This document shows, in pieces, positions 1-10,416 of a DNA stretch of 21,706 nt. The stretch comes from Chloromonas sp. AAM2 (taxonomy: Eukaryota > Chlorophyta > Chlorophyceae > Chlamydomonadales > Chlamydomonadaceae): the NCBI GenBank assembly GCA_004335635.1, contig QAXH01000800.1, forward strand, positions 1,832 to 23,537, given 5' to 3'. Position 1 is the first letter of the stretch; every line of letters starts with the position of its first letter. A program made the position numbers and the translations under genes. The notes beneath the pieces are model-generated. The model saw only the letters and a list, made by a program, of their open reading frames with translations, had not been told where the DNA came from and made no database searches.

Positions 1-255
1 CCACACCCACACCAGCCTCACCCACAGGCCAACCACCTACACCCACAGCAGGCACAGCCAAACCATCCACACCCACAGGCCAACCATATACACCCACAGC
101 AGGCACGGCCAAACCATCCACACCCACAGGCCAACCATCTACACCCACAGCAGGCACGGCCAACCCACTCACATCCACAGGCCAACCATCTACACCCACA
201 GCAGGCACGGCCAACCCACCCACACCCACAGGCCAACCATCTACACCCACACGAG
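1..255 (+). repeat. 51-bp in-frame tandem repeat (17-residue unit)
   Basis: Four full units start at 28, 79, 130 and 181, with partial units before and after. Each encodes about ANHLHPQQARPTHPHPQ; units differ by a few substitutions (Leu/Ile at position 4, Gln/Arg at 10, Asn/Thr at 12, Pro/Ser at 14). The exact 51-base period keeps the reading frame. The array runs off the left edge, so the copy number is a minimum. Confidence 0.9.
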
Positions 256-1299
256 CCACGCCCGCATGTTAGTCGGCCAAACGCACCACAGCCACAGGCA
301 CACCAACAGCACCCGGGGGCCCAGGGTACACCATTCAACCCTCCGATGGTGCACCAACCACACCCAGGCCACAACACGCAGCTGAGGCCGCCCATGCAAC
401 ACCAAGCCAGGCCAGGCCCACATTCGCAGCCCATGCCCATGCATCTGCATGCTGGGCAACCGGGCCAGCCCATGCCCATGCAACCAGGGCCAGGCCCTTC
501 CATGCAGCATGGGCAACCCATGCCCATCCGGCCAGGCACAGGCCCTTCAATGCAGCACGGGCAACCCGTACCCATGCAACCAGGGCCAGGCCCTTTCATG
601 CAGCACGGGCAACCCATGCAACAGCGAATGGGCCGAGCCCCGGCACACCATCAGCACCCTGTGATGGCTCCAGGCCCGGGACAGGCTGTCAGGGGACCTG
701 GACCACCGGGCATGCCACCACAGATGCCTGCCAGGGGTCCCCAGGGGATGCCGAACGGGCCTCAACGCAATGCCGTGAAGGCCCTGCCCTTCGCCCACCA
801 TGCACCACCGTCAGGCGCCCCACTGCCCCGCTCCCACAGTGCCTCCTCCCATAGCAGTACCGGATCACAGCTGCCTGCAGGCCAAGGCACCGTGCGGGTG
901 CCCAGCGGTCAGTTGCATGCTCAGGGCAGCTCCAGCTACCAGCAAGGCCTGTTCCCAGGGGCCGCTGGCAACCCTTCAGGACCTGAGAGTCTCATGCGGA
1001 TGCCAAGTGGGGGCATGCAGCCCATGCCAGGTGCCTTGCAGCAGTTCCCAGCACCTGTCAGCGTGAGTCTGCCGCAAGGTCTACAAAACGCACATCAGTA
1101 CGGTACAGCGCCGGGGCAGGGCCAGACCGGCACGTTTGTGGCAGGGCAGTCGCAGCAGGGCAGGGCAGGGCTGCATGCTGCTGGTATCGCTGGACCCTTG
1201 CAGGCGTCCAAAACACATATACCTGGACCGGTGATGCCCCCCGGTGCACCGGCTGGGCCTCCTGGCATGACTTGGGGCATGCAGCCACGCAGGCAATGA
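1..1299 (+). CDS. 3' part of a gene for a low-complexity Pro/His/Gln/Met-rich protein (5' end outside the window)
   Basis: Frame 1 is open from the first base to a TGA at 1297-1299, giving at least 432 residues with no intron visible; the true start lies upstream. Residues 1-85 are a His/Pro/Gln/Ala-rich tract built from a 17-residue repeat. Residues 155-205 hold a second, unrelated 16-residue repeat of the form GQPMPMQPGPGPSMQH. The rest is Gly/Pro/Ser/Gln-rich and ends in GMTWGMQPRRQ. I see no folded domain, membrane segment or catalytic motif. Such disordered Q/P-rich tails occur in transcription co-regulators, RNA-binding proteins and structural wall proteins; the composition alone does not choose between them. 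Met- and Gln-rich repeats with little Ser-Pro argue mildly against a hydroxyproline-rich wall glycoprotein. That the frame is coding is supported by its length and by repeat periods of 51 and 48 bases, both multiples of three. The function is not recognised. Confidence 0.75.
   Translation, partial: PHPHQPHPQANHLHPQQAQPNHPHPQANHIHPQQARPNHPHPQANHLHPQQARPTHSHPQANHLHPQQARPTHPHPQANHLHPHEPRPHVSRPNAPQPQAHQQHPGAQGTPFNPPMVHQPHPGHNTQLRPPMQHQARPGPHSQPMPMHLHAGQPGQPMPMQPGPGPSMQHGQPMPIRPGTGPSMQHGQPVPMQPGPGPFMQHGQPMQQRMGRAPAHHQHPVMAPGPGQAVRGPGPPGMPPQMPARGPQGMPNGPQRNAVKALPFAHHAPPSGAPLPRSHSASSHSSTGSQLPAGQGTVRVPSGQLHAQGSSSYQQGLFPGAAGNPSGPESLMRMPSGGMQPMPGALQQFPAPVSVSLPQGLQNAHQYGTAPGQGQTGTFVAGQSQQGRAGLHAAGIAGPLQASKTHIPGPVMPPGAPAGPPGMTWGMQPRRQ
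463..618 (+). repeat. 48-bp in-frame tandem repeat (16-residue unit)
   Basis: Three units start at 463, 511 and 559, followed by a partial fourth (GQPM). They encode GQPMPMQPGPGPSMQH, GQPMPIRPGTGPSMQH and GQPVPMQPGPGPFMQH. Unit length and sequence differ from the 51-bp array upstream, so this is a separate expansion in the same exon. Confidence 0.88.
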
Positions 1300-1485
1300 G
1301 TGTTTCATTCACCGTGATATCCAGGGCCTTAAACTCGACCTAGGGGCTCATTGCGCCAGTGTTGCTCTACATAACCTGAGTGTGGTTGCATTACCTTTGA
1401 AGGGGCTGGATTACAAAACACAAGCGCAAAACCCGTCGCCCAGAAAACAACAACAAGCGAAATATACGAGTCAACTGTTAAGCTA
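1300..1485. other. Intergenic 3' flank with a minus-strand TGTAA motif
   Basis: No gene is seen here. TTACA at 1411-1415 is TGTAA on the minus strand, about 71 bases past the stop of the minus-strand ORF ending at 1486, the kind of polyadenylation signal used by chlorophycean algae. No plus-strand TGTAA close after the stop at 1299 was found, so the 3' end of the first gene is not located. Confidence 0.4.
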
Positions 1486-1815
1486 TTACGCTTTGACAAC
1501 ACTCTCAAGGCGAGTTGTGCGGGCGCTTTGTTGCAAGGGACTTGGCAAACTAGGCTGGCATGACGCCTCACAGCAAATACTTGGTGCCACACCGTAAACA
1601 CAACACCACCAGCCCAGGTAGCCAAGGCACGGCACTTCCTGTGCTAAGCTCACTGGCCAAGCCTTGAAGGAAATGCAAACCAGGCTTTCAGTCCCGTTGA
1701 AACTTTTCTTCTCATGTATTTCTGCTCTTAGCAACTCCCGGTCCTTGGATCTTTGCAGCTGACCTGCTTGACGCATGGCTTTGTAGTACTCATACTCAGA
1801 GTCTGGGCTGCTCGC
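1486..1815 (-). CDS. Candidate terminal exon of an unrecognised minus-strand gene
   Basis: Read from 1815 down to a stop at 1486-1488 (109 codons plus stop). The first half is charged and helix-like (PDSEYEYYKAMRQAGQLQRS, then KDRELLRAEIHEKK), which is unusual for chance ORFs here. A possible acceptor (ATACAG) lies just before it, leaving the frame in phase 0; an in-frame ATG also exists at 1827. After about residue 50 the composition turns Cys/Trp-rich and may be intronic; a GTTTGC or GTGAGC donor could end the coding part. A minus-strand TGTAA at 1411-1415 is well placed as a polyadenylation signal. No family recognised. It may belong with the ORF at 3614-3988, but I could not find connecting exons. 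Confidence 0.33.
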   Translation of the reverse strand, partial: ASSPDSEYEYYKAMRQAGQLQRSKDRELLRAEIHEKKSFNGTESLVCISFKAWPVSLAQEVPCLGYLGWWCCVYGVAPSICCEASCQPSLPSPLQQSARTTRLESVVKA

Positions 1816-1827
1816 CTGTATATTCAT

Positions 1828-2650
1828 GTGCTCCCAACTTGTTGGACAGGTAAGAGAATCACTCGAACACCTTGGATGACATGGACTGGGTGGACGCAGT
1901 AAGAACAGGATGGTTCCACAACCAGGTAACTGAATCAGGACAGAGCTGAATCAGGACAGTGTGACATTTGACATGAGACCAAATCCCCTTCACTTGTAGG
2001 TTGAAAGGGTTGGAATCCCTCCCTTCAAGTGAACCTCAAGGGGCATAAGGACATAAAGCCAATTGCATGATGCCCAGCTGACACAGACGCTGTGCGTGGG
2101 ATTTGATTGTGCGTTTGTGGAGCTGTGAAAAGCTGCACTAATAACATGACATTTCTTGCAAGGAGCAATGATTCGCGTGTGTTGAACAAGCTTTAATACG
2201 CCTCCTCCGTCCACACCCAGCATTTGTGTGCAACGACATACAGCGCTTGTGCAGTCACAGCTTTTGTGCACTGCCCTGGCCGCCTTTTGGTGTTAATGAT
2301 GGCCAACACGCCATGTGAGAGGTGCAGACTGGCTGGGCAACTCAGCCTGAGAACGCCACGCGCGGTTGACACAGCAAGTTAAAAGCATGAGACCCCAAGC
2401 TTAACCCAACAGACAGCCAGTAGCAACCACGCGATGAGAGCTGGTGGTAAACGTGGACAAACTCCCAAACGAGCATGAAGTCCCATGATATCAGACAACA
2501 GAAGCTGGAACCCCAAAGAAACCAACCAGAACCCAGCATGGATGGCATCGACCCCTTCCAACAGGATCAGGATCGTCAAAAATCTAGAACCTGGCTCTCT
2601 TTGCACTTATGGTAGAAAATGACAGCCACAGTTATGGTAGACGCTTGACA
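1828..2650. other. Stretch without a supportable gene
   Basis: Several short ORFs occur on both strands but none has convincing composition or consistent splice sites. A short direct repeat (TGAATCAGGACAG, copies beginning near 1931 and 1947, 16 bases apart) is the only local structure noticed. If the minus-strand gene suggested by the flanking ORFs is real, this stretch is part of its introns. Confidence 0.5.
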
Positions 2651-2819
2651 TTACAGGGAGGGAGTGCACACCAGGAGGCACGTCCAACACAAATATATAC
2701 TTTTGCGCAAATTGCATAAATTTCTTCTAGTAAATGGGAATCTGGCCGTGTCAGCAAAGGGTGGTGAGGCCCTTGTGGCTATCACCCCACAGGACACCTT
2801 CCAAAAGCTCCCCGTTAGC
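2651..2819 (+). repeat. Dispersed repeat, copy A
   Basis: About 169 bases align in the same orientation with 17617-17780, inside an intron of the histidine phosphatase gene. Similarity is moderate overall, with exact shared blocks: TGTGGCTATCACCCCA (2774-2789 and 17736-17751) and TTCTTCTAGTAAA (2722-2734 and 17684-17696). Both copies begin near TTACA..GGGAGTGCACAC and end at CCCCGTTAGC. No terminal inverted repeats or target duplications are obvious. It is probably an old transposable element remnant. Confidence 0.75.
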
Positions 2820-3613
2820 CATCTAACTGGCATGAATTACAGGATTGTCAGGGTTAGGGTCAGTCGCTTTTCACTGAGTGTCAGGTAGTGAACTGGCAAC
2901 TCTAACAATGACAACTGTTGATAGCGGATTCCAGTCATTTGCGCGGCATGTTTTGCCATATGACATTACTTCATGGCCCATTTCAGGGCATGCCGCACTC
3001 ATATCAATTCAATTGATTGTCATGGAAGTGTGGAAACCATCCTGGTTGCAGCCCGATATATAGCCACGGATTTGACACAAGCGTTACTTTCACTCTGACA
3101 TCAGGTCTGGGCAGACAGGTATGCTGTGTTCTGCTGCCGTCATCAAAGTTTTTGCTTTCCCTGTGCACTGACAACAAGTCTTGACGCGCCAGAAATTGAA
3201 TGATGCAGACAACATCAAACCTGGTACGTTCGGCCTGAAAGGACGGTCAGCTCGCCGCTGGGGGTATGGACATTACTACCCTCATTAGTGCAGTTAAAAG
3301 TTGGAATGCGTTGCAACCGTACGTGCCTGAGAAGAACCGTCATGTGCGCCGTGCAGCATTGTTCTCCTGAGACGTATCTCTGCTGCCTGCTGCCCTGTCA
3401 GACCATTCCACTGCTGAAACCCAGGCTGTCCGGGGCTGGACACCAATTGCATGGGCTCAGGCCAACCTCACTTCTGCATGACCTCTTCACGTTGTGTTTG
3501 CGACAAGCCAGGCACCGCAAGCATTTGAAATGTGAATTCTGCATCTGGACTGCCTTTTAAAGGAGAAGTACTGTCCGCCGTGTAGTCCAGCTACCTCTCC
3601 GGGTCTCTCTCAT
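2820..3613. other. Stretch without a supportable gene
   Basis: It contains short ORFs only. A fragment around 3088-3105 (CACTCTGACATCA) also occurs near 17830 downstream of repeat copy B, so the dispersed element may extend in degraded form to about 3110. Nothing else could be assigned. Confidence 0.45.
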
Positions 3614-3988
3614 TTATCCCCCCGCCTTTCTTCGATGACTAATGAGACGTGAGGCCGGCTGAAACGGATGTTTTGCAAACGCCCAGCCGACCGGCACTTG
3701 AGCGGCTTGCATGGCAATGTCCTGCATTACCTGCTGCAATTCGCAGCAATTATTTGTGGACAACACCGCGCCAGTCCCGGTGAAGCCACCCACTGGAGCT
3801 GTGCTTGCAATCGCCTTGTTCCGGCCTCTGCCATCTGGAAAAGGATCAGCAGCCAGCAGGACACCATTAGCTGCCATCTCGTCAAACAAGCACATACTTG
3901 GAGTCCTGCCTGGGTACGTCCCGGTTGGCTGTAGCACTTTTGACGGTAGCGAACGTCCAACTCCCTCATCAATCGCATTGCTGTACAT
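3614..3988 (-). CDS. Candidate first exon of an unrecognised minus-strand gene
   Basis: Read from an ATG at 3988 to a stop at 3614-3616 (124 codons). The segment MYSNAIDEGVGRSLPSKVLQ followed by ..SMCLFDEMAANGVLLAADPF and ELQQVMQDIAMQAAQ has ordinary protein composition. A GTGCCG donor at 3696-3697 could end the coding part after the last Gln. The open frame continues upstream to 4117, but an ATG at 3988 would leave 144 bases to the start of the oxidase gene, giving a divergent pair. The opposite strand is also open over much of this stretch, so chance is possible. No domain recognised. Confidence 0.35.
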   Translation of the reverse strand: MYSNAIDEGVGRSLPSKVLQPTGTYPGRTPSMCLFDEMAANGVLLAADPFPDGRGRNKAIASTAPVGGFTGTGAVLSTNNCCELQQVMQDIAMQAAQVPVGWAFAKHPFQPASRLISHRRKAGG

Positions 3989-4132
3989 GTTTCCGTGCCT
4001 CGTTGTAGCCGTGCCTTCCCGGTTCAATGAACTGCGCGTATGTCTGACTGCAGCTGCGCAACATCCGGCACGACAGCATTCACAAGTACTTGCGCAGGAC
4101 AGCGCAGGCTGAGGCAAGGTTTACCGGCAAAC
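3989..4132. promoter_or_regulatory. Upstream region of the oxidase gene (possibly a divergent promoter)
   Basis: It lies immediately before the signal-peptide exon of the oxidase gene. It must contain at least part of the 5' leader and probably the core promoter. No clear TATA box is visible. It would be bidirectional only if the minus-strand ORF ending at 3988 is a real gene. Confidence 0.35.
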
Positions 4133-7100
4133 ATGAGGATGGGTCTGCTTTGGGCGTGTGCCCTTCTCATGGTGCTGGCCAGGTGTGTGGCAGGCCGTGG
4201 GCCAGCAAAGGTCGTGAATACGGGGTGTGGCAGCCATGCAAATCCAGAGCAAGCGTATCACAGACAAGGTCACCTGGTGGCTGTGGTGCACCATCTTGTC
4301 CTCATCACGTCTTCCTGTCATGGCCGAGCAGTTGAGCCATGGACTCACATAGAGCGATGCAGCGATGCAGCAATGCATATGTGCTGTAGCCAATGTATCC
4401 AGAACAGAATTTTCTTCTGTGGCATGAACACCTGGCGATTTCCACACACTGGGCAGACTGGAGCAGACGACCACCTGGACCCTGTGTGAGACCAGCAGAG
4501 CCCAGCCTCCAGCCTTGGCTGTATTTGGCTCATTAAAGCACCCAAAGTAAGCCAGTGCGCCCCCTTCGTTCCTGATCAAATTACATTTGCATGTATGGCG
4601 GTGCTTGGTGCATGCAGCGGCAAGGCAGTTGTCTTGCGCCCTGCAACTGGTATGATAGTGATGCCAACGCCCAGACCAGCAGCATCTCACTGGGTGAACG
4701 TCAGCACTGGCAATGGCTCACGCTACAACGGTTCCTTGGACTCTGACCCCCAGCGCAGGCCAAAGGTAAGCAACACGTAATCGATGTACAGCACGCCATA
4801 TTATGAATACCGCATGATAGCTTGATGAGCAGCGCCTCACTGCATCTTCAACTGTAATCACGCCTTTCTTTCTTGAAACCCGGTGGGTCTCATGAAGGGA
4901 GGGTATCCAGCCCGTCCAACATGCAAATGCACACCACCGTCATGGAGTGCCTCTCATTCGTATTCGATAATCGCATGCGCCCTGATGATCACAACATCTT
5001 GCAGTGTGTGATGGTCCACTTCATGCACTGCGGTCAACACTTGGCGTGTATGCTTGTCCACATGGGTACTACGACTGTTTGTGCAAACACCTCCCATGGT
5101 ACAATCCATGGTGAAGCGGCTGCAACAAAATCCAGAACGAAACCAAGCATGTTGAAAAGTAGTTTCTTGTCTGGGTACTGTTCACAAGTCACTGTTTACA
5201 AGCCGGCTGCTCAGATGCACGGGATACACACAGCCAGCTTGTGTATGTGCAGGTCCAAGGGCTGTACGAAGTCTTGCCACAGACGAGTCAGGTGGTGGCG
5301 GTCCACCTGGTGCACGTCCCTTACACCGACAAGTACCTGTACATGGAGCGGCCTAGCGACAAGCGCTCTGAGTCCTTCCAGATCGCAGGTCAGCATGGTG
5401 CACGGTGGCAAGGTCCAGGAGCGGCAATGCAGAAATGCTGATTGGGTGTAATGCAATCGCTGCATGCATGGTGCATATTCCATCGCCTGATCCGTCAAAG
5501 AACTTGGGATTCATTTTGTGCACACATTGGGTAGATGTGTTCAACTGTGTCAATCCAGCGTGCTCTCATGGGAAGCGTTAGCAGCTTTCTAGCAAGACTG
5601 GATGGTTATGGGACACGGCAACATGGGAATGACAATGCAAAAGCTTTTCACTGTGGATGTCAACAGCTACACACACGCACGTGGGAGGTACAAGTAACAT
5701 ACAGGTTGTATGTGTCTGTGCAGGCACTTTTGACCTCGTTTCGCGCAACTGGACGCGAGTCAATGCTTCAGACGGCCTGTTCTGTTCCGGGCACGCCCAG
5801 ACATCGGATGGACAGATCGTCGTGGCTGGAGGGCACAAGGAGGTGCGGCCTGCACTGGCGTTACCGGCATCTCCAACGCCTGCCTGATTTCGCGATTGGT
5901 CGCAACTACGTCGTGACGCTCTACCTTCATGCACCTTGTGTCTGTGCAGAATGGCGGCTATCCAAGCGGCATGCGATCCGTCCGCCTCTTCAATGAGGCG
6001 GAAGCTCCCGCTCTTCTGCAAAACGCAACGGTTATGCAGTGGAAACGGTGAGACGAGGACTGCACAGGCAACGTTTGACCTTCCCGCAAGGGCCACAAGC
6101 CCACGGCTGCTAGATTATACAAGAAAAGGCAGTCGCAAACCCACAGGCGCGGTGTGTTTCACGTTCGTGTAGGTGGTATCCATCGATGACGCTGCTGCCC
6201 GACGAGCAGATCATGATCATGGGCGGCACACAGCAGGTCGGCGGCTCGGGAGGAGGTAACTCAAAGTACGAGCTGTACAACCCAATTAAGGCGCCCTACG
6301 AGTACCCTTTGCCCAACCGAACAGTAGATCCGTGTTTTGTCAAGCAAATGAAGAAGGTGCGGATTTCCGCTTCTGCGCTCTTGGTAATGCTCATTTGGCT
6401 GCTGCTACTATTAGCAGATGAACAATATGGCTGCGGTGTTGTAATGCCTGTGTTGTGTCTGTGCATGTACAGATGTACTACCCATTTAATTATGTCCTCC
6501 CAACGGGCGATGTCTACAGTTTTGGCGAGCGGGAAGGCCGGGTCATGGTTGCGCAGACAGGTGCGCTGGTCAAGAGAGGGGTTTTGAAGCAGCAAGGGCA
6601 CAGCAGTCATCCAGCTTGGATGGGACCTTTTTGAATGTTTGTTGATGACAACGAGCAATTTCACGGCATTGGACATATCTCCAGGGTCAGATTAGCTGCA
6701 GCGACTATGGCCTTGTCGCTCGTGCTGTCTGCATCTGAAGTCCGCCTTAGTGGTCGCTTCCATCAGGGCGAGACCCTTTCTGAGTCGTGTTCTGTTCTTC
6801 CCTTCACGCTGCCCACATCTGCCCCTGTTTGCAGGCGTGTACCGTCAAATTCCTGTCCCTAACCCTTGGAACCCATACCTAGCAGGCGACAAGCTAGATG
6901 GCACCAACTTCACCCAGTTTCCCTACACTGCTTCTGCCGCCTACAGTACACTGACATACGAAGACAACTACAGCTCGGTAGGCTGCCTCACCTTCTCTCT
7001 ATGTGGGAAGTGTGCCACCTGGCGTCTGCATCAATTTGTCGCATGCACATGGCACACTCGGTCACTGCCTTGGTTATTCTGAAGTTATCATGTAGTAAGC

Positions 7101-9267
7101 AAGCCTGCACTAGACGATCAATTGACAACTTTGCCCCTGGGCTCAACTATAATAATTTGTCATGCTACGCACATGTGTGGCACAGGTCGAATTGATGATC
7201 TTTGGTGGCGCACCGGTGGAAGCCACCAAGAACGAAAATTTGCTGTCCGTCAGCACTGTACGCAGAATGAACATCTCGTGGGTGTATAATGGTAGGTGAA
7301 TGAGTCTTTACGATTCGGGTGAGCAGGTAGTAGGCATGCATTAGGGACAGTCAAGTGACCAGGCTGAGCAGCCGTGCATGGCCTGCCAGGTTGGCAGTCA
7401 GCCACGCACAACAATTGGCTACTGACACACTATTATTCCAGCTTACCATAGGCCACAAGATGCTGATGCATGGATTCGTGCTACAATAAACCTCACAGAC
7501 AATCCGTTTTCCGAGGCGCTGGGCAGATTTCTTGATTCAGTTCATGGCCGAGCGAGACATGCTTCGTGTTCTGATTCTGCGCGGTTGATGTTTACGTCAT
7601 CTTCTGTTCCACTTGTGGGACGATACAGATGTAAGAACACACCCACACGCAAATGCACACACTTGACTGTCACTGACTGTCACTGGCTTCAGAGACATTG
7701 AAAGAATATAATTACACCTACGGCTCCTGGAGCACGGAAGACCTGGGTATCCCACGCGTCATGGGAGACGCGACCATGCTGCCAAACGGCGACGTGCTGC
7801 TGCTGAACGGAGCGCAGGTGAGGCAGGCTCTGATGCCGCTGTCTGCAACCTTTAAGTTGTTGAACTTCGTGCTCGTCGAACCCAAGTTCGCGAGTGGTTC
7901 TTGGTTTATTCTACCCTGGACAACGTTTGAAAGCGACGCGTCAGTCACAGCTGTGCATATATGCGGTTTGCACTTTGTAGACGGGAGTAGCAGGCGACAG
8001 CGGCAGTTCGTTTGGCAGCGGCGGGCGCTCCAACTACCCGAACTTCTGGGCCCAGCTCTACCAACCCGACTTGCCCTACGGCAAGCGCGTCACCTATCTG
8101 GCTGGATCGACCATTGCGCGCATGTACCACGGCACGGCAGCGCTGACTACGAACGCAACCATCCTGGTCACAGGCTGCGATCGCTGCTATAGGTTGAGCT
8201 CCGACGTGCCCAGCTATGTTTCACCCGGATCAAGGGTGAGTGGATACACTGAGCACACTGCCAGGCACACATAGGTGCACGCCACTATCGCGCAGATTAT
8301 ATGCGCATATCATATTTATTTTTCAGCATCCTTGCATACTGAAAGACGACGTACTAGCAGTTCGAACTTCTTCGTGTCAAGCAATCAACAACAATTCGAA
8401 TGTACACATTTCGTGCTTCAATGCAGTTTGAGTACCGCAACGAGATCTTCTATCCGCCTTACTGGTTCGACTTTGAGAACAAACCAGAGATTGTTCGCGT
8501 GAACGGCAACGTCACCTGGATGCCCTACAACCACACATTTAGTTTGGACTGGGGGTCGGAGATGGGCAACACGAGCATGGGCAACACGAGTGTTCCCGTT
8601 ACTTCGGTTTCTTTGGTCGCTCCATCGTCCACGACGCACTCCTTCAACATGAATCAACGTGTAGTAAAACTGGAGATTCTGAGCGTCAACTACAATACTA
8701 GCACACTGACGCTCAAGACACCACCACATCCCTACATCGCGCCGCCACAGGTCAGTTGAGAGCATGTACTGCCCTGGACTAGTTGAGTCGCAGTTGACGG
8801 ACTAGTTCTCTGGCTACGCCTACAGTGAGCACGTATCATCAGCTTGTTTACCACAGTAGCAGTTTGGACGCCTTGCGTTATCGACCTGCACATTGCTTGT
8901 GGAATGAATGCTTTGCACTCAGCAAGTAGGCGAAAGTTAACAATCACACATTCAACTAGCACTGGGCAGCCTCAAGGGCCCAGTTTTGAGGCTTGGTTGT
9001 CGCACCTGCTGCCAACTCCAGACCACCCTTGTGCTACCCTTACTGCGCAGCTGGTCACCTTGACTCATGCCATCAACATGTTCTACACGGCCGATCCAAG
9101 TCATGTGCCATTCTTGCTGTGTATGCTCGCAGTGGTACATGATCTTCGCTATGAATGGCAAGACAATGAGCAAGGCGAAATGGATCAGGCTGGTCGACAC
9201 GCTTGGCCAAGGAAAAGTGGTGCCGACTAGCATCACCAACGGCACCCTTGTGACCCCGTACTGCTGA
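4133..9267 (+). CDS. Secreted glyoxal/galactose oxidase-like radical-copper oxidase, 13 exons, 636 residues
   Basis: Exons: 4133-4182, 4618-4765, 5253-5388, 5724-5842, 5950-6047, 6173-6356, 6473-6560, 6835-6977, 7186-7291, 7693-7817, 7981-8235, 8427-8750, 9133-9267 (1911 nt; every intron GT-AG with matching phases). Residues 1-16 are a signal peptide (MRMGLLWACALLMVLA). A kelch-type beta-propeller follows (SDGQIVVAGGH near 138; LLPDEQIMIMGGTQ near 190; LPNGDVLLLNGAQ before 400), then the C-terminal DUF1929-type immunoglobulin-like domain (PSSTTHSFNMNQRVV; WYMIFAMNGK). By comparison with fungal glyoxal oxidase, the thioether Cys is C132 (FCSGH), its Tyr partner Y186 (RWYPS), the axial Tyr and His Y448-H449 (RMYHGT), and the second His H555 (TTHSF): all present. 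The family oxidises aldehydes or primary alcohols and makes H2O2 outside the cell; substrate cannot be told from sequence. Three N-glycosylation sequons cluster at 44-56. The model is least certain for exons 1-2, which are not conserved in the family. Confidence 0.9.
8562..8591 (+). repeat. 15-bp tandem duplication inside the oxidase gene
   Basis: Two adjacent copies of ATGGGCAACACGAGC/T encode MGNTS-MGNTS at residues 530-539 of the oxidase, adding an extra N-glycosylation sequon. The copies differ only at the last base, consistent with recent slippage. It sits in the linker region just before the Cu-ligand His segment. Confidence 0.85.
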
Positions 9268-10416
9268 TTTTGAGGCAAACAATCTAGTGATAGCATCTAA
9301 CTGTCGCGTGCGATCAGCTTCCCATCATTGTGATTACATACTAAAACAAGCTGAAAACTAGCAAAAGTCATAGAACGTAGTGGGAAAGTGACGGCAACGC
9401 AGGGTGGTAATACTGCATGCACTCAGCGGAGGACAGGCGTAGGATGGCACTGTGAATGGATTGAATGATTGTTTTCGGTACGCAACGGTAGCGCGTAGGA
9501 TGGCAATACAGAAGAGAGCACATCTGCAGTATCCAACATTGCAGCCACATTCTTGCTAGTGCACTGCATAGTCAGTAGTGTTTGAGCAGGCTCTGCTACA
9601 CAGGTGTGTCTGCCACGTGCGGCAAGTAGCCTTTAGAGAGCAGCCAGTTTCTGCTGCAGCTCTAGCACAGCCGTGCGTGCAGCGTAACGATGCGTTATCC
9701 ATCATTATTCTTTGCGAGCAATTTAAAATCTGTCCATTGCATCTGTATCTATACAGACTGGCCATGCATCTCTGGGCGTCAGTACTGTCTCAGTATCTGC
9801 CCACGTGCGACATCATGCTTATGCCTTTGGTTCAGTGTCCAGCTCACTTCACTGGTACCTGCCATTCATCATGTTCACGATGGAGCTCACGTCTGTGGTT
9901 TCGCAACCTGTCATATGGCAAAGCAATTTGAGTGAATGACTTGCTGCAATGCTGGTGCATGCGGAGAAGGATTCATGCAAGGGTATGTATGCCTGCCAGC
10001 TGAGTCTGGCTTTTGATGCAAATGCTTCCATTCCAGCAAGAGGTGATCTGAGCGCACTCCTATACGTTTCATGTGCACCCGTTTTCCCTGATCACATGCA
10101 TTGTATCTCAATGGCAAGACGCTCGCTATTTGAGCGCTACTTGAGCTAGCTGTGCAACTAGTGTTGTGAAATTGTTGAAGATTTTTGGGAGCATTGTTAT
10201 ACATTGCAGGATGTGTGAGTTTACGTGCAGGGTAATTGGGCCAGGTTGTAGTGCAAATGCAGATCGATGTTGAGCTTGAGTGTGCACATGGTGTTACATG
10301 GGACCCAGCCTTAGCCGGACCTGACGTTCATTGAGGCACGTGTGCCGTTTTGTTTGAGACGTGCATGCAAGCTGACTACGAAGGCCTTATGACAGTCTGT
10401 TGCGCTGTGACCAGAA

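Noticed and set aside
18..617. A 199-codon minus-strand ORF rich in Cys, Gly and Trp
   Set aside because: It is the antisense shadow of the plus-strand tandem repeats; its length comes only from the repeat period being a multiple of three.
3266..3370. A 34-codon plus-strand ORF beginning MDITTLISAVKSWNALQPYV
   Set aside because: Composition is reasonable, but it is short, isolated, without splice sites or homologue that I recognise; chance is likely.
4040..4132. Upstream in-frame extension of the oxidase start to an ATG at 4040
   Set aside because: The ATG at 4133 begins directly with a good signal peptide; the extension is Cys/Thr-rich and would bury it.
4873..5011. An in-frame segment (SSPSNMQMHTTVMECLSFVF...) between oxidase exons 2 and 3 that resembles the start of a glyoxal oxidase propeller
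   Set aside because: No acceptor gives the phase required by the strong donor at 4766, there is no good donor after it, and exon 2 joins exon 3 (5253) in phase without it.
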